This document shows, one piece after another, positions 1 to 13,032 of a stretch of 60,000 nt of DNA. The stretch is from Lineus longissimus (Eukaryota; Nemertea; Pilidiophora; Heteronemertea; Lineidae), in contig NC_088318.1 of the NCBI RefSeq assembly GCF_910592395.1, positions 13,766,349-13,826,348 on the forward strand, given 5' to 3'. The position numbers and the translations under genes were made by a program. Positions within the stretch are counted from its first letter, which is position 1, and each line of letters begins with the position of its first letter. Below the pieces are notes generated by a model. It saw nothing but the letters and a program-made list of their open reading frames with translations, was not told the DNA's origin and made no database searches.

Positions 1-313
1 TCATTCCTCCACAGCCCGTGAAGTTTCTGCACCAAAACTCCTCTTCAGATGTTCTTTATCTTCTTGTTAGAGAAGAAGGATTCTTTTCCAAACGCGAAGC
101 AGACGACACTGCCTCCCATTGCAGATGATGCTACCTGGAGTACATTCCTTTGATAGCAGAACAAAAGTTGGCCAGTGCTGACAAGCTGGAAAAAGTCCAG
201 GTGGCTTCGTGCAAGGAAGTGGTCAGCCTTGAAACTACTACTTCTTCAGCTGTGGATAGATGTTGCTTTTGATCAACTGCTGTGGCTCAGTTTGATTTTG
301 TCACCTTCTCCTT

Positions 314-600
314 AATGTCTTGCCATCCAAAGACTTATGAGCAACATCTACCCAGGTTTATTGTTGGGAGTGTTCCTTCTAGACTGGTTGTCGGCGAAGG
401 CTGAGGAAGCTAGTCTCCCCAATGTCGTCCCTGATGAATTGAGTGTCTGCTTCTTCCAAATGTCTTGCCGTCCCTGGCTAACAAGTGACATCTACTGGGG
501 TTTGTATCTCGGAGTGTTCCTTCTCCCAGACTGACTACCAGTAAAGACTGAGGAGGCCAGCCTCTACCCTATCCCTCAACCGCTATGTCCTCCCTCTGCG
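314..600. repeat. Diverged tandem duplication, about 145 bp per copy
   Basis: Two copies start at about 314 and 459 with the shared string AATGTCTTGCC. Both then carry similar blocks in the same order: ACATCTAC, GGTTT, GGAGTGTTCCTTCT, GACTG, GACTGAGGA or GGCTGAGGA, and AGTCTC or AGCCTC. Small indels and many substitutions separate them, so the duplication is old. A 65-codon open frame runs across both copies but has no recognisable domain. I regard this as a non-coding repeat. Confidence 0.6.
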
Positions 601-1644
601 GCTCTCCAATTCACCAAACATTCCTTAGCCTTTATGTCAAAGGTACCGGCAAAGATGCTTCAGCTTTCTCAGTTTCCACCGTTCAGGTGAGCAATTTAGA
701 GTATTCAAGCAAGCGATGACAGTTGGCTGCAAGTGTTGACAGAAGCCCTTGATAATGATGTCTTTAGTCCGAAAACATTGGATGGAAAAAGCTGGTCTTG
801 TTGATGGAGCACTTCGGATGTACTCGAAGATGAAGTGGTGGTGTGTTGTGGGTCAGAAGCGTTTGTCTTAGTAAGGAAGATGTGCATTACATGATAAGAT
901 ATTTCTCTTACTTGTATCATGTGCTTATTCCATCTGAGATTGTGTGTTACTCCTTTAACGAATGACTCTATTTTGCAATAACGTCAGATTTTGATAACCC
1001 CTCTTTAATTTTTGACTGATTTATCATTTAACCTACTGTGTACCGCCACAGCATGACTGAAGGAAGCCACAAAAATTACGCTACATCACACAGTGAAAGC
1101 GACACTGAGGTTTAAACCTCGGGACATACGAAATTGAACCTATTAGCCTTCTGTATTCCACAATTCCTTGATTGAGTTGCTGATTATTGTCACCTTGTCA
1201 TCAAATTACTCGCATTCAGTCACAGTTTCTGTCACATCCATTCATTAGTCGCCATAGAAACGCAACACAAAGCAAACCTGGGCACCAAGCAAAGGTCACC
1301 TGGTGCATCATCTTACTCATTCGCCTGTTTCGATTTCTCTTATTCAAGAAAATGTCTCCTATTTATGACTTGGTCATTAATCGATGCTGACATTGTTATC
1401 TGTCATATGTAAATCATTCGAGTCCACTCATGGCGAAGTATTTAATCAGCGGGGAGATAATCGGCTACAAATGAAAACAGGACGACATCAATATAGCCCT
1501 CGATATTGCACACTAACGATAAGCTGAATTGCTGTATAAGTCATCTTATGAAGAGTATAATAATGATGTAGTTTCCTTTGCACTGATTTGAGCACAACAG
1601 CCAAGGCTGATCATGAAAGAATTAGTTTTTAAAATCTGTCCAAG

Positions 1645-1735
1645 GAGCCTCAGAGCCCAGTGGTCAACACTGCTGACTGCCAGTGCATGCAGTAGGGCTG
1701 AGGTTCAATAACGGGGAGAACTCAAGATTGTATTT
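1645..1735 (+). repeat. Weak tRNA-like SINE remnant
   Basis: A box A-like segment (CAGTGGTCAACACTGC, about 1658-1673) is followed about 30 bp later by a box B-like GAGGTTCAATAACGGG (about 1699-1714). The order and spacing fit the head of a decayed tRNA-derived SINE. No cloverleaf can be drawn, so this is not a tRNA gene. Chance resemblance is possible. Confidence 0.25.
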
Positions 1736-2844
1736 CTGGATGAACCTGCATGAAATCAAGGAGCTAAAATTCCTGGCTCTACTGGCTCACTCTACCTTGT
1801 ATCTACTGTCTATGCTGTGGCAAGCAAAATACCTCACCAAGTGAAAATCATGAGTAGCTTGCATGAACTCAACCTCTGGCCGAGGACATAGTCACAAAGC
1901 CAATATACCCAAACAATGCCTAACTATAGTGGCAAGTAAAAATGCTCATCCCAACTCGAAGGAGGAATAATCCCCTGAAGAACAACATTTCCAAGAACAG
2001 AGCAAATGCTGAAGAAGAAGAAGAAGAAAATGTGTCAAATAATGTCAAAGATCCAAATGGGGGACAAGAACTTTAAATCCTGGTTGGTTGCTTCCTTTTC
2101 TTCACTACTGGATAGTATATACTGGAGATGGCTCGACAAATATTACTGCCTTGTGTCCATCGGTCGTCCCAAGATTACTTGCAAAAGCCACAAATTTGTC
2201 ATAACATAAGTGTTTTGCTCTCAGCGGTTAAGTTGGTTAAATCTTCTGGCTTTGCTTCCTGTCATTAGGCGTATCATGATCAGAGAGTGTCCTGCTTGCG
2301 GTCGACATGTCCGTTACATCCTGCTGGTACGCCATCAGTCTGATGCGTGATGTCGCTCTGACACGTACACAGGAACAGTTGGAGTGGTGGTAGTCATGGA
2401 CAAACCTCGTTACGGATTATCGAAATGTTTTAGTGGTAATAGGCAATGTGATGCTTCTGCAAAATGACTATGACAACTAAAGCTTGAAGCATACGGAGGG
2501 AAATGTTTGTCAGGTCATGTTGTTAAAAGTCTGTATAAATGGGAAAAAAGGTTTTTGGCACTGTGACTTAGATGAACTAAACCAAAACATGAACAAAACC
2601 ATTACCTCAACGTAATTCATTCATAATAGATTTTAAGGATGTTTGCAACATCATCTCATTGAAATTAACCCCTGTGTGCTCTTGACTTTATGTTGTGTGC
2701 TCTTAGCTTTTCGTCTTTATGTAAACTCTGATCCCTGATCTCTTTAATCAGGACACGTCTCTATTTGGACAACACTTGTTAGTCCCAAGGGTTCTCTTTA
2801 GTTGTGACAAGGGATCAGGTTTGTAGCGAAAGTTTGTTCTCCCC

Positions 2845-4079
2845 CAGTATTAAGAGATGCTGGGTGAAGGTGTCTGCCTCACAGAATAACGCTTCAGCAT
2901 TGACTCCGCACCCCAGCATTTCAACACCCCAGTGCTAAGAGATGCTGCGTGGAAGTGTCAGCCTTTGCCATTGACTCCGCACCCCAGCATTTCAACACCC
3001 CAGTGCCAAGAGATGCTGCGTGGAAGTGTCAGCCTTTGCCATTGACTCCGCACCCCAGCATTTCAACACCCCAATGCCAAGAGATGTTGTGTGGAAGTGT
3101 CAGCCTTTGCCATTGACTCTGCACCCCAGCATTTCAACACCCCAGTGCCAAGAGATGCTGTGTGGAAGTGTCAGCCTTTGCCATTGACTCTGCACCCCAG
3201 CATTTCAACTCCCCAGTGCTAAGAGATGCTGTGTGGAAGTGTGAGCCTTTGCCATTGACTCGGCTCCCCAGCATTTCAACTCCCCAGTGCCAAGAGATGC
3301 TGCGTGGAAGTGTCAGCCTTTGCCATTGACTCCGCACCCCAGCATTTCAACACCCCAGTGCTAAGAGGTGCTGCGTTGAAGTGTGAGCCTTTGCCATTGA
3401 CTCCGCACCCCAGCATTTCAACACCCCAGTGCTAAGAGATGCTGCGTGGAAGTGTCAGCCTTTGCCATTGACTCTGCACCCCAGCATTTCAACTCCCCAG
3501 TGCCAAGAGATGCTGTGTGGAAGTGTCAGCCTTTGGCATTGACTCCGCACCCCAGCATTTCAACACCCCAGTGCTAAGAGATGCTGCGTTGAAGTGTCAG
3601 CCTTTGCCATTGACTCCGCACCCCAGCATTTCAACACCCCAGTGCCAAGAGATGCTGTGTGGAAGTGTCAGCCTTTGCCATTGACTCCGCTCCCCAGCAT
3701 TTCAACTCCCCAGTGCCAAGAGATGCTGCGTGGAAGTGTCAGCCTTTGCCATTGACTCTGCACCCCAGCATTTCAACACCCCAGTGCCAAGAGATGCTGT
3801 GTGGAAGTGTCAGCCTTTGCCATTGACTTCGCACCCCAGCATTTCAACTCCCCAGTGCCAAGAGATGCTGTGTGGAAGTGTGAGCCTTTGCCATTGACTC
3901 TGCACCCCAGAATTTCAACTCCCCAGTGCCAAGAGATGCTGTGTGGAAGTGTGAGCCTTTGCCATTGACTCCGCACCCCAGCATTTCAACACCCCAGTGC
4001 CAAGAGATGCTGGATGGAAGTGTCTGCGTCACAGAATTACACTTCGGCATGGACTCCGCACCTCAGCAATTCAAAAACG
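2845..4079. repeat. Minisatellite, 15 units of 71 bp between two 85-bp end units
   Basis: Unit starts (CAGTGCCAAGAGATGCTG or close variants) fall at 2845, 2930, 3001, 3072, 3143 and then every 71 bp to 3995. Fifteen interior units are 71 bp each (2930-3994). The first (2845-2929) and last (3995-4079) units are 85 bp. Both carry a segment of the form GTGTCTGC(C/G)TCACAGAAT before the shared TGACTCCGCACC, and the interior units lack part of that segment. Interior copies differ at scattered sites such as CCGC/CTGC and GCC/GCT. Since 71 is not a multiple of three, the small open frames crossing the array are by-products. The array lies 3.2 kb upstream of the first CUB exon. Confidence 0.93.
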
Positions 4080-6844
4080 TAACATCAGCCCTACTGTGTT
4101 GGTTTGCTAACAGTGGCAAATGTTTGCTCTGCGGAATCATGGGAAAGTTTGCAGTTATGTGATATTTGTCAGCATGTTTGCCGACTGCATCACCTTCCTT
4201 AGATGATGCCTCTTTATTAACTTTACCATCCTTGCCTGTAGGCCAAAGGTTGATAAATTGTTGTTCCTCACCCTGCAGTTCTACAATTTTCGTTGAAGAT
4301 TTTGTGTAAAGTCTTACTCTATTACTGGGATATGCAAACAAGTTAGGATTTTACTATGTTTTAGCTGGTAATCTGCTGCTTTGAAGGAGCTTATTGCTCC
4401 TATTCCTGCTTATCATAGTTGACCATAACGAATATCTGTCCATTTAGATGAGAAACAACAACTTCATCGCGTGTGGCCTTGGCATGGTGGTCTTCCTCCC
4501 CATTCTTACAGATTAGTCATCGTTTTACCAGCAAGGAATCTTTGCTAAGTGTTTTCATCTGTCTCGTGATTGTACTTAGATTACATTCATTTATCGATGA
4601 TTCGATTTGATTGCTGCCATCGAGCGTCTCAGGCCTGGTAACTGTTGTGGCACAGACATCATGTTTCGAATAATGTAAAACATGTAAATTGTTCTGAAAA
4701 TAAAAAGTGTTAAAAATACTTAAGTTTTTGATTGGAAATGAAAAAAAAAATTATTTACATGACGTCATGTCTGTTTCTGGACGAAAAAGTAAGCTTTGTT
4801 GATTCCCTACAAGCTTGTTCCCAGTCGTCTCAAGTCACCACAGGGCTAATAACATGTCTCTCGACCAATCAGCACTCTTTTTGAATCATCCAGAAAGCGA
4901 TAAGGACACACTACCCCACGATTCGAATGTATGCAGCAATGTCCGTTTTACCCTAGTGGGATCCTCAAGAACCAATCCAGTATCGCCAGACGCCGGAATG
5001 GGGCAATAAATCTTTAGCATAACCAGCTTCCAACAATTTGATAAATGGCTTCAAGAGACTCGGCACGTCATCATGGATCGTTAGGAAAAAGATGATAAAT
5101 ATGTCCAGAATCGGCAGTTAATGCTTTATTTGTGTGCCTCATCTTCTGTTGATGGGAGTTTTATTAACTGATAATTGTTTGTTGGATCACACATGTCTTA
5201 ATTGTCGTCAATTACATCGGACCAAATTGTGGATGGGATACTGGCGATGGGTGTTTAATACTGGTGTGGTTTATGACAGTCAGGATGATTTGTGGTGCAA
5301 GAGAGTGCTGTGATTCGAGCTGGTTGTATCATAGTGCTTTAGAGCTGAGCGTCAACTGGGACATTATCAGCTCTATAAACAATATTTGGAGATTTTGATG
5401 TAGGTAGGAGGAAACTGGAGACCTGGGAACTCAGAGGTGACAGGTTCTGATGCGTCCCATCCTGACAGCCCCACTCTGTTAGCGAATAGATCCCTACCCT
5501 GTAAAGAAGGCCTCTGGAAGTACTGAAGTTGCATCAACGTGGCCCAATATTCTTGCGCCATTGTTCCCATTGCCAGAACTGGTAGTCCAGTCACTGGGAG
5601 ACGCACTTCACCAGGCTGCAGTGTCGTGAAACATTCAATTTAGAATTCCATTTTCCTCCGAAAATTGTTTCAAACCACGGTGCTGTTACAACATTGTGCG
5701 GCTCAGTTACTAAAGTATTCATGAGCCGATTGTTGGAATTAAGTTTCTACAAAACTTTAGTCGACTTGGATGCAGATTGATTATGCGTCAGTGTATGGCT
5801 ATGTGTACGCTAATCCAGTCAGCTAATCGTGGAATGCAACATAGTCTGAACCTTAAAATACAAATAGACGGATATGACTCCACGATATCTGATCTGGAAA
5901 GAATTCATTAAAATCAATATTTTCACTCTTTGTTTCCGCCTCGCGTGCACGCCGTACCAGTTTTGAAAAGGTTGAGGACTCTTCTGTGGGGAACTTGACT
6001 GTGAAAAACGATCAAATTTCACCAATGTTGGCCAGAGTTACCCAAAGTGGTCCTTGGTGATATTTGCATTTTTACTCCGCTTTGATTTGTGACCGTGTCG
6101 GTAACAGTCGGCTTCTGCCGTTGTTTGATTTTGGCTGACATTTTGCCGTCAGCTTTTGGATGTAAAATTGACAAGTGGAAACAGATACGATTTTTTAAGG
6201 AACATTTTTTTTCCCATTATTTGTTTGGCACTTTACTTGCTCTCTGTACACTACAGGGTGGTTCCAATCAAGAAAAATCTGATGGTTCTATATAATCATT
6301 TATCAATTTGAGGTGTTCCCAGTTTCCCTAAACAAGAGAAAGCCCTTGAAAGTCAGATTTGTGACTTTTCGCATGACAACATTTCACTTGCAGACTGTGG
6401 ATTTAAGTCGTCTCCACTTAGTATGCAGGCAAGCTCGTCCTGACGCCAACCAGAGCATCGTGAAAACCCCCTAGACCAGATTGTGTGTACAGAAGCGCAG
6501 ATAATGAAGACTGCCGTGAGTCTATTAGAACGGCATTATGAGCACATGCTTCAAGATTATCAATAGATCGAAAGAGTCAATGCATTTGAATAGCGTCTTA
6601 AAAAACCATTATGAAAATGTTTCACCTAACTGAACATGTCATAATACCAAAGATCATTGACACTGTGGAAACAATGGCGGTGGCACCCGGCGTGTTACAG
6701 TAAGCGGCCTCGGATTCTGAGGATGCGCTTTGTGCCTGGACCACAGGAACCATGCTGTGCGAAAAGCAAAATGGACTGGAAGTGGTGCTGCAATCTCCAA
6801 AAGTATTTTGATGATGAATCTGTGGTTTGGTAGCAGTTGGGAAG

Positions 6845-6915
6845 CAGGGTGGTGTAGTTGATAGAGTGCCAGCTCTTGACGTAGAGGTCATGGGTTCAAA
6901 TCCCTTCTGAGACAT
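6845..6915 (+). repeat. tRNA-derived SINE head
   Basis: GGTGTAGTTGATAGAGTG (6851-6868) resembles a tRNA box A with D-loop. GGGTTCAAATCCC (about 6892-6904) is an excellent box B with self-complementary T-arm ends. The spacing between them is right for an RNA polymerase III promoter. Acceptor arms do not pair, which argues against a working tRNA and for a SINE head. The body probably extends toward 7000, but its end is not clear. Confidence 0.5.
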
Positions 6916-7292
6916 TGCCCTTTCCTGCTTGAGTTCGAAGGTTTAAGAGCTTATAGTGCACTTGTAGCTGCTCCTTTTATTGACTGTTCCCATATGTCCC
7001 CCTTCTTTACTTGAGATATCCCAGCTTTATAAGTACAAGTTGATTAATATGTGCTGCTGAAAGCAGATTTCTGCAAAGGCTGATTGTTCAAAACGATGCC
7101 ATTCCCATTAGTTGAAGGGACGGATGGCAAACATATCAAATCGTAACTTAAGTTGGACCCAGTGAGCACAATGACCCTGGCCATTTCCTTTACCATCCCT
7201 TTTCGGTGGAATTAAAGCTTTATGTGGCCAAATTTGGCACTTACACGAATCTGCATCGATACTCACTGCTGTTTTCTGCGTTCTCTTTTCAG

Positions 7293-7546
7293 ATTATATG
7301 GATGACACCGATTGTGGAGATGGAAAATACCTAGGGGGCGCTTCAGTATATTCACACCAACGGCAAGAGGGCGATTTTTATAGAGACAGAATCGAATGTC
7401 GGATAACTTTCAAAGCGGAAAATGACGGGTGGAAGCTACGCCTTCAGATTCTGGAGTTGGACATACCCGACAAGTCAGAAAACTCATATATATGTAACGA
7501 TGCCTTGTATGTTTATGATGCAAATACTATTATAGGAACGCCAATG
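7293..7546 (+). CDS. CUB-domain protein, exon a (first two thirds of the CUB domain)
   Basis: This internal exon encodes the start of a CUB domain, an extracellular beta-sandwich module used in protein-protein binding in secreted and membrane proteins. A pyrimidine-rich tract ending in TTTTCAG precedes it and GTAAGT follows it. It enters in phase 2 (two bases complete a codon begun upstream) and leaves in phase 0 after 84 full codons. Counting from the first full codon, the domain opens at Cys7-Gly8. Cys35 follows in the family-like IECRITF, then the core strand LRLQILELDIPD (48-59), Cys67 and the acidic strand DALYVYD (69-75). Cys7-Cys35 is the expected first disulfide, and Cys67 pairs with Cys94 in the next exon. 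The N-terminal SPxYP motif of many CUBs is absent. The ATG at 7298 is internal and should not be taken as the start. I cannot name the orthologue. Confidence 0.9.
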
Positions 7547-9829
7547 GTAAGTGGTTCCTTCTATCTTTTGTTTGTTCCTTATATTTCTACCCAAACCTTC
7601 TTGAGAAAAAAATGTCTTAATGCCAAAAGCTATCCATGGAATTGCTTCGGAGTGGGGAGGAGGGGACAAGTACAACTACAAGGCTATCAGGTTGTTTTCA
7701 CGGCCTATTCACCGAAGAGGATCGGAAATCGGTGAGTGTACAACTTCCGTAGTATCTTTAATAGAACTCAATGGCCGTACAAAACGAAATGCATATGACT
7801 TAATGCAACATGTTGGAATATCAACGATATAACAAGCATAAATGGGCATAAGCGTTGATGAATGAGGAAGAGTCACACTGCTGACAAGTTGATGGGGCGT
7901 CCTGACCTGACATGTTGCAAACATCAGCCGAACCAAGCCCCCTCAGGATTTCTGCCCGCTTAGGTCAGAATCGTACCAACATCAATCATGTCAGCCTCAC
8001 CACATTCTGATTGGCAGACGATCTGTAGAAAATGGTTGCCGTGCATCCATATTTACATATCTACCGAGAATCATCCGTTTAGCAATGGTAACTTAACAAC
8101 GACTCCATTTAATGGATTTCTGTCGTATAATAACGGATATCTTTCACATTAGCTGATATCTGTGGCATTTATCTCTGTTTTATAGCTAAAAACACATCGA
8201 CTTCAGTTTCCAGTCAATGGCTTTCCATTAACTATCTCTTAAAATAATGATGAGAGCATGAGACGTATCTGACGAATTGCCTCATTTTGATATATGGCGA
8301 CAGTTTTATTTATGTGGTGTCGCAAAGAAGAATGGAGTCGGGCCTCTCAATAACATCATTTGAGACACACGCTACGTAAAGTGCATCCCCCTACCACCAG
8401 GCATGTTAAAGGGGTACTCCAATTGCATTGTGCAGTTATCATTCATGCATCTTTGATGAAACTTGTTTTACAATACTGCATGGCTATATGCTCGTTTGTA
8501 ACCTTGAGCAAGAAGCTTGGCTGTGATTGCTTTCAGTCATTTGCGTGAGAGGTAAAGCCAAGATGCCTTGAAAGACTAAAGCAGACCAACTGTACTGAAA
8601 CAGAGAAGGAGAGTGCATTACCATTGGAGTTCAGGCAATAACACTCATCTGATGTTATCGGGACAAGTTTCAAATCTACACTACAACATCACCGGCATCA
8701 TCTCGACTGACGCAGACATGAACATTTCATATTCATTCATATTTTATATTTAGGAGATGCAAATCATAAATGGTGAAGTTAAACATAACTGACTATCTGA
8801 TGGGGCATTGCGTGTTGCTCACACCTCATGTGGTGCAGATGCGGACGGTTCTTGGCAATTCTTCTTCATACTCAGTTCCATAGAGTCCATAGGCAATGCA
8901 TATTGAAAACAGAAGAAGGGGATAGCATTTTCATACATCTTTTGGGTTTAGGGTGTCAGTCCTCGCACTCTCTCTGATGCATCCTGTATATCTGCTACCC
9001 TAAAAGGTTTTGCAACAAATGAAAAATCAGATATAAATGCGCGTGAACACATCGTAAACAAATTCACATTACGATGTAATAAAAATCGAGAGCGCACAGC
9101 CATGCACAAATGACTCGCGTATAGCAACATCAAAAGGTCGAAAACATATTTTTGTATCAAGTAATTTTGTCATATGTCGACCAAAATGGAAAATAATTTG
9201 TTCTCTCATTAAATCACCATGGCATGAAAACCGCTCGGTAGAATGACTACGTTCTTTGACAAGTAATATCGTCTATCAATTACGCGTTTGAAATACTTCA
9301 TCATAACTCGATGGGTGGCAGTATTTTCGTGTAATTTGCTCAGATGAAACTGGCGGCAACAAAAATCGCAATTATTCCCCAATCAAACGTTGGAAAATGT
9401 TCTGCCTTATTGGCATGATATATGATTACCCTCTCTCGATTATATCTACGATAACAGAATCATCGAAATTAAAGTGCAATTTAACCCTCCAATGTTGACT
9501 TTGATGATGAAATGTCACATTTTGATGACAGGTTTTTTGCATTCACATGGTGGTCAGACAGGCTTTGATGATTATAGTCTGCTGCATTTTCCATAAACGA
9601 GAGGGGATGGACTTTTTGCAGTTTATGACTAGACCTTAACTTAAACAAATTGATATAAAACGACATTTTCCTGTACTTATATCAGATTATTGGGTCTTAA
9701 AAACAACATCTTTTCGAAACATTAGGGAAAATTAGGCCCCAAAAGTGTGGTAGCAAAATTAAGATGGCAGCCACATTACTGTCACTATTTTCTCGGAATG
9801 TATTGTAATATTTTTTTCTTCTCTTGCAG
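7547..9829 (+). other. Intron of the CUB gene, 2283 bp, phase 0
   Basis: The intron runs from GTAAGT at 7547 to a T-rich tract and TTGCAG at 9824-9829. Several short open frames cross it on both strands, but none resembles a protein family. The first is a read-through of the upstream exon past the donor. I see no repeat or RNA gene inside. Confidence 0.85.
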
Positions 9830-9918
9830 AAAGAAGCTGGTGGTAACACCGGATTATGTGGACAAAAAATACCACCTGTTATGTACTCAACAGGACCCTA
9901 CCTCACAGTATACTTTAG
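9830..9918 (+). CDS. CUB-domain protein, exon b (late-middle part of the CUB domain)
   Basis: This 89-base exon starts in phase 0 after TTGCAG and ends in phase 2 before GTAAGT. It adds residues 85-113 to the domain begun at 7293. In the right frame it reads KEAGGNTGLCGQKIPPVMYS and then TGPYLTVYF. It has the CUB hallmark LCG (Cys94, partner of Cys67), the PP pair, the Ser-Thr turn and the hydrophobic strand LTVYF. The longest open frame across this position (from 9747) is in a different frame and misreads the exon. Frame choice is decided by continuity with the upstream exon and by the CUB pattern. Confidence 0.92.
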
Positions 9919-12565
9919 GTAAGTCCACCGAACCCCCATCCTCCATGATGTTCCTCTGTTCTTTAAATAAGAACCTTATAAACGAATGCTATCCTGGCTT
10001 GAGTAAAAGTAGACCATTACAACCATTTTATCAATCCAAAGTGCACAACAATATTGCCAAACTAGCTATCTCTCCCTGCATTCCTACCAACCCATCAAGG
10101 ACTTCTCATTTCATATCACAAAACACCTGCCTCAGCTAAATTATATTTAGATAAAAACGAGGTATTTGAACTACTCATTAATTTTATGCTCTCTTTGATC
10201 TAAAAGATCTGTTTCTTTCACACATGAATAAAAGTAGCTTCTCAACTTGAAGAAAGCTGATTGCAAAATGAAGCTGCATGATGTGTTTTGACTAGCAATT
10301 TAGCACGATGTGAAATTGATGTTTTCGTGTTTTGGTTTGGTGGCAATGTGTTGGGTAGCAGTTTTAAAAGGATAGCTTGGAACAGCAGAATATGTTCATA
10401 TTCAATTACAAATTTCAAATTATAAATGAACGGTGGGGGCCTTTAAGTATCCTTCTCATCGTCTGTATCTAGTTAAACAAAACTTGACTGCAGATTAATC
10501 AGGGGAACCGCACATGACAGAACAGCCAATTTGCATACCTCAGGATGGTGTCATTTATGAGATGAGTTGGAATTAAAAGTTGACATTTATATTATGGTTG
10601 GCATGAATCAGTAGAATAGAGATTTTAATAGATTAATCCCGGAGCCTTGAACCTTTGTTGGTGATGGTTAATCAGAATCAGTCATCGGGCTGTCACAATA
10701 TGGCCGTTATTGTTGATTAAAGCAGGATCATTTTTCTACCCTTTTTCTTTAGGGACTCATTTCGTTTTCGATCATTTTCCCGACCACCACTTTAACACTC
10801 GGGGGCAGTGATTAGCCTGTTTCACCTTCTAGTATAAGACCAGTTCTTGAGTTAGTGACACACTGTATCAAGTACTGAGGGGTGCTACTTATGACAGGAA
10901 CTGTAGAGGGGCAATTTTTAAGGAACTTTACATCTGTCACAAACTGATCACCTCCACAATTGAGGAATGTTACTTTTGAGTGGCACTGTATCAGCACCAC
11001 ACCTTAATGAAGAAAACACATCTGCCAGGGGGCATGAGTCTTTTGGGAATAACTTTGGCCAACTGTAATTTAACTTAAACAGTTTTTTTATGTAATTAGA
11101 TTGAGACAATGGATTCCTCTTTTACGACTATTAGAATTAATCAAATCGCAAGGAATAAGACAAAAGTTGAGCATGGCGTCAGTGCATTCAAATTTTATTG
11201 GAAAATCTCTACAACCTACCGAAGCTTTTAATCCATTTTGCACAATGATTATGCAAGTAAAATGCAATCTCTTGTTTCGCTGAAATTTAATTAATCTTGC
11301 CGAGACGATCTTCAACGCAAAAGAAAACATTGAGTCTTGCTCATCTTTTTGGAGTTTTAATCAAATTGACGCTTTTGTGAGCGCTCGGTTTAAGATTTGT
11401 GCAGCAGTTTGACTTTTCGTTGATAATGATCGGTTTCCTCGGTGTACAACAAGAATTGCCAACTGAATGAAATTTTATCAGATCTCGAATGGTAATCACC
11501 GAGAATGGTTGTGACTAATACTGGTCCGAAGTCGAAACTCGATGTGGTGTATTGTAATTGGACCGTCCCAGAGTGGCCGACAATTGTATGTCGACTTGCC
11601 CCGACTGACACTGACGGCTGCTGTCATAACATGAGTGACAGCTTCGCGTCGTCGGTGGCGTTCTCGTAGGGTTTCACGACCGGAGTGCGTCCTCTAGATT
11701 ACAACAGACAACAAAGATGGGGCTGCTCACTTCAAAAGGCGAGCGTTAGTCATGTGTGTCTGGGGGCGCCAACAGTGATATTCTCCCAACTGATGAGTTT
11801 TGCGAGATCAAATTCCATCTCAATCAGAATTATTCCTATTTATTGATCTAAAGATTCAGTTGTCGCTTTGTTTATCATGACCTATCCATAATTGTGTTGT
11901 ATGTCTCCACATGTCCTTTGTGTAGTTGCGTTATGATGATGAACAATAAAATATACATGGCCGGTAAAAGATCTCAAACAAGGCAAACTTGTAACCTGCT
12001 GTTGACGTCGATCTCAAAACAAAATGGCTGCCTTAATAACATGAGGGATATACACATCTCTCAAACACCAAGGAGGACAGCAACCATGAGTTAAGTAGTA
12101 AGAAATGTCACATATCCCTTTCATTTTATTGAAGGGGGATTAAAGTCATTCAGATCAAAGCTACGTTTGTCAAAGATTGTTATAAAATGTGGTTCCCTAA
12201 TGCAGATTAGCCGACAAAGGATTCAGTAGCTATCGTCTACAAGGATGCTGACATTTTTTCATCGGATCAGGTGTAGAAGCATGCGAGACTACACAGAAGA
12301 TTTCTACTTCTTGTGGATTAACTTAAAGTTGAAGTTGGAAGTTTTGGTTCATTAGTTGCTTGTAAACAGAGCGATACTTTCAGTGAACATCGAGCAATTG
12401 AATTCTATTTTGCATCTAAGTTTGTTTTAATGGGGCCAAATAAAACACTGGACAATCGCAGAACACTTTCTGTGTACAAATAGTTGGTAGTGCATCACAG
12501 TCCTCATTTCCACCTCACCTACCTTTCGTGGTGTTGCCGCAGTCTTTGGACGTCTTGAAGTCAAT
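9919..12565. other. Intronic stretch with nothing recognised
   Basis: This is unique-looking sequence with only short open frames (up to 80 codons) and no domain, RNA gene or tandem repeat visible. It ends at the perfect inverted repeat that starts at 12566. Confidence 0.5.
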
Positions 12566-12683
12566 GGGTGATATGAATAAAGACTAGCAAATGCTTTTAC
12601 TCCGGTTTTGTACAGGAAGGCCTAGTGTAAAAGTACATGGAGATTTAGATAAAAGCATTTGCTAGTCTTTATTCATATCACCC
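12566..12683. repeat. Perfect 34-bp inverted repeat with a 50-bp loop
   Basis: The arm at 12566-12599 begins GGGTGATATGAATAAAGACT and is the exact reverse complement of 12650-12683, which ends TTTATTCATATCACCC. Inside the structure, CTTTTAC (12594-12600) can also pair with GTAAAAG (12627-12633), giving an alternative fold. No clear target-site duplication flanks it. The loop is too long and the stem too perfect for an ordinary pre-microRNA, so a foldback MITE or a locally generated palindrome is more likely. Confidence 0.85.
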
Positions 12684-13032
12684 CATATCTGACCGGCGGA
12701 GACCCCACATCTTCACAAGACACTATCCAGCCTCTTCAGGTTGACAGTTTGAAGATGACAACTTGAGAATACAACGATAGTGACATCAACTTAACAAATG
12801 CTATTCAAACTTCTCAAGATGACAGCATCTTTCAAGAAAGTGAATCTTTTAAGAAGAAAAGGCACCGAAAGTTCAAGGACTTGCTCTAACGTTGAGTTTA
12901 GCTGAATTTCGCCTCGGCTTATTTGTTCAGAAACTTTTGTGCTGTATCAATAGATGTAATATGATATTGTACATCTTGCCTGGTGTGGCGATAAAGCAAG
13001 ATTTGTTGTTCATTAAAAGTGGAGTAAAGACA

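Larger units (their letters stand above)
1..7292. other. Upstream flank or intron of the CUB gene, no recognised exon
   Basis: No stretch here could be tied to a protein family on either strand, and open frames stay under 100 codons. Because the exon at 7293 begins after a good acceptor in phase 2, at least one coding exon must exist upstream. It is either outside the window or too short to recognise here. Contents that can be supported are listed separately: a 145-bp diverged duplication, a 71-bp minisatellite and two tRNA-like SINE remnants. A short GAA run lies near 2010-2026. The rest (about 600-1640, 1740-2840, 4080-6840 and 6915-7290) shows nothing specific. Confidence 0.6.

Noticed and set aside
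3134-4162. Small open frames in the 71-bp array
   Set aside because: They are by-products of a repeat whose length is not a multiple of three.
9747-10139. 130-codon frame covering the second CUB exon
   Set aside because: It reads the exon in the wrong frame and runs through the donor site. The correct frame is fixed by continuity of the CUB pattern.
12566-12683. Pre-microRNA hairpin
   Set aside because: The 34-bp perfect stem with a 50-base loop does not have the usual pre-microRNA shape, and no known mature microRNA was recognised.
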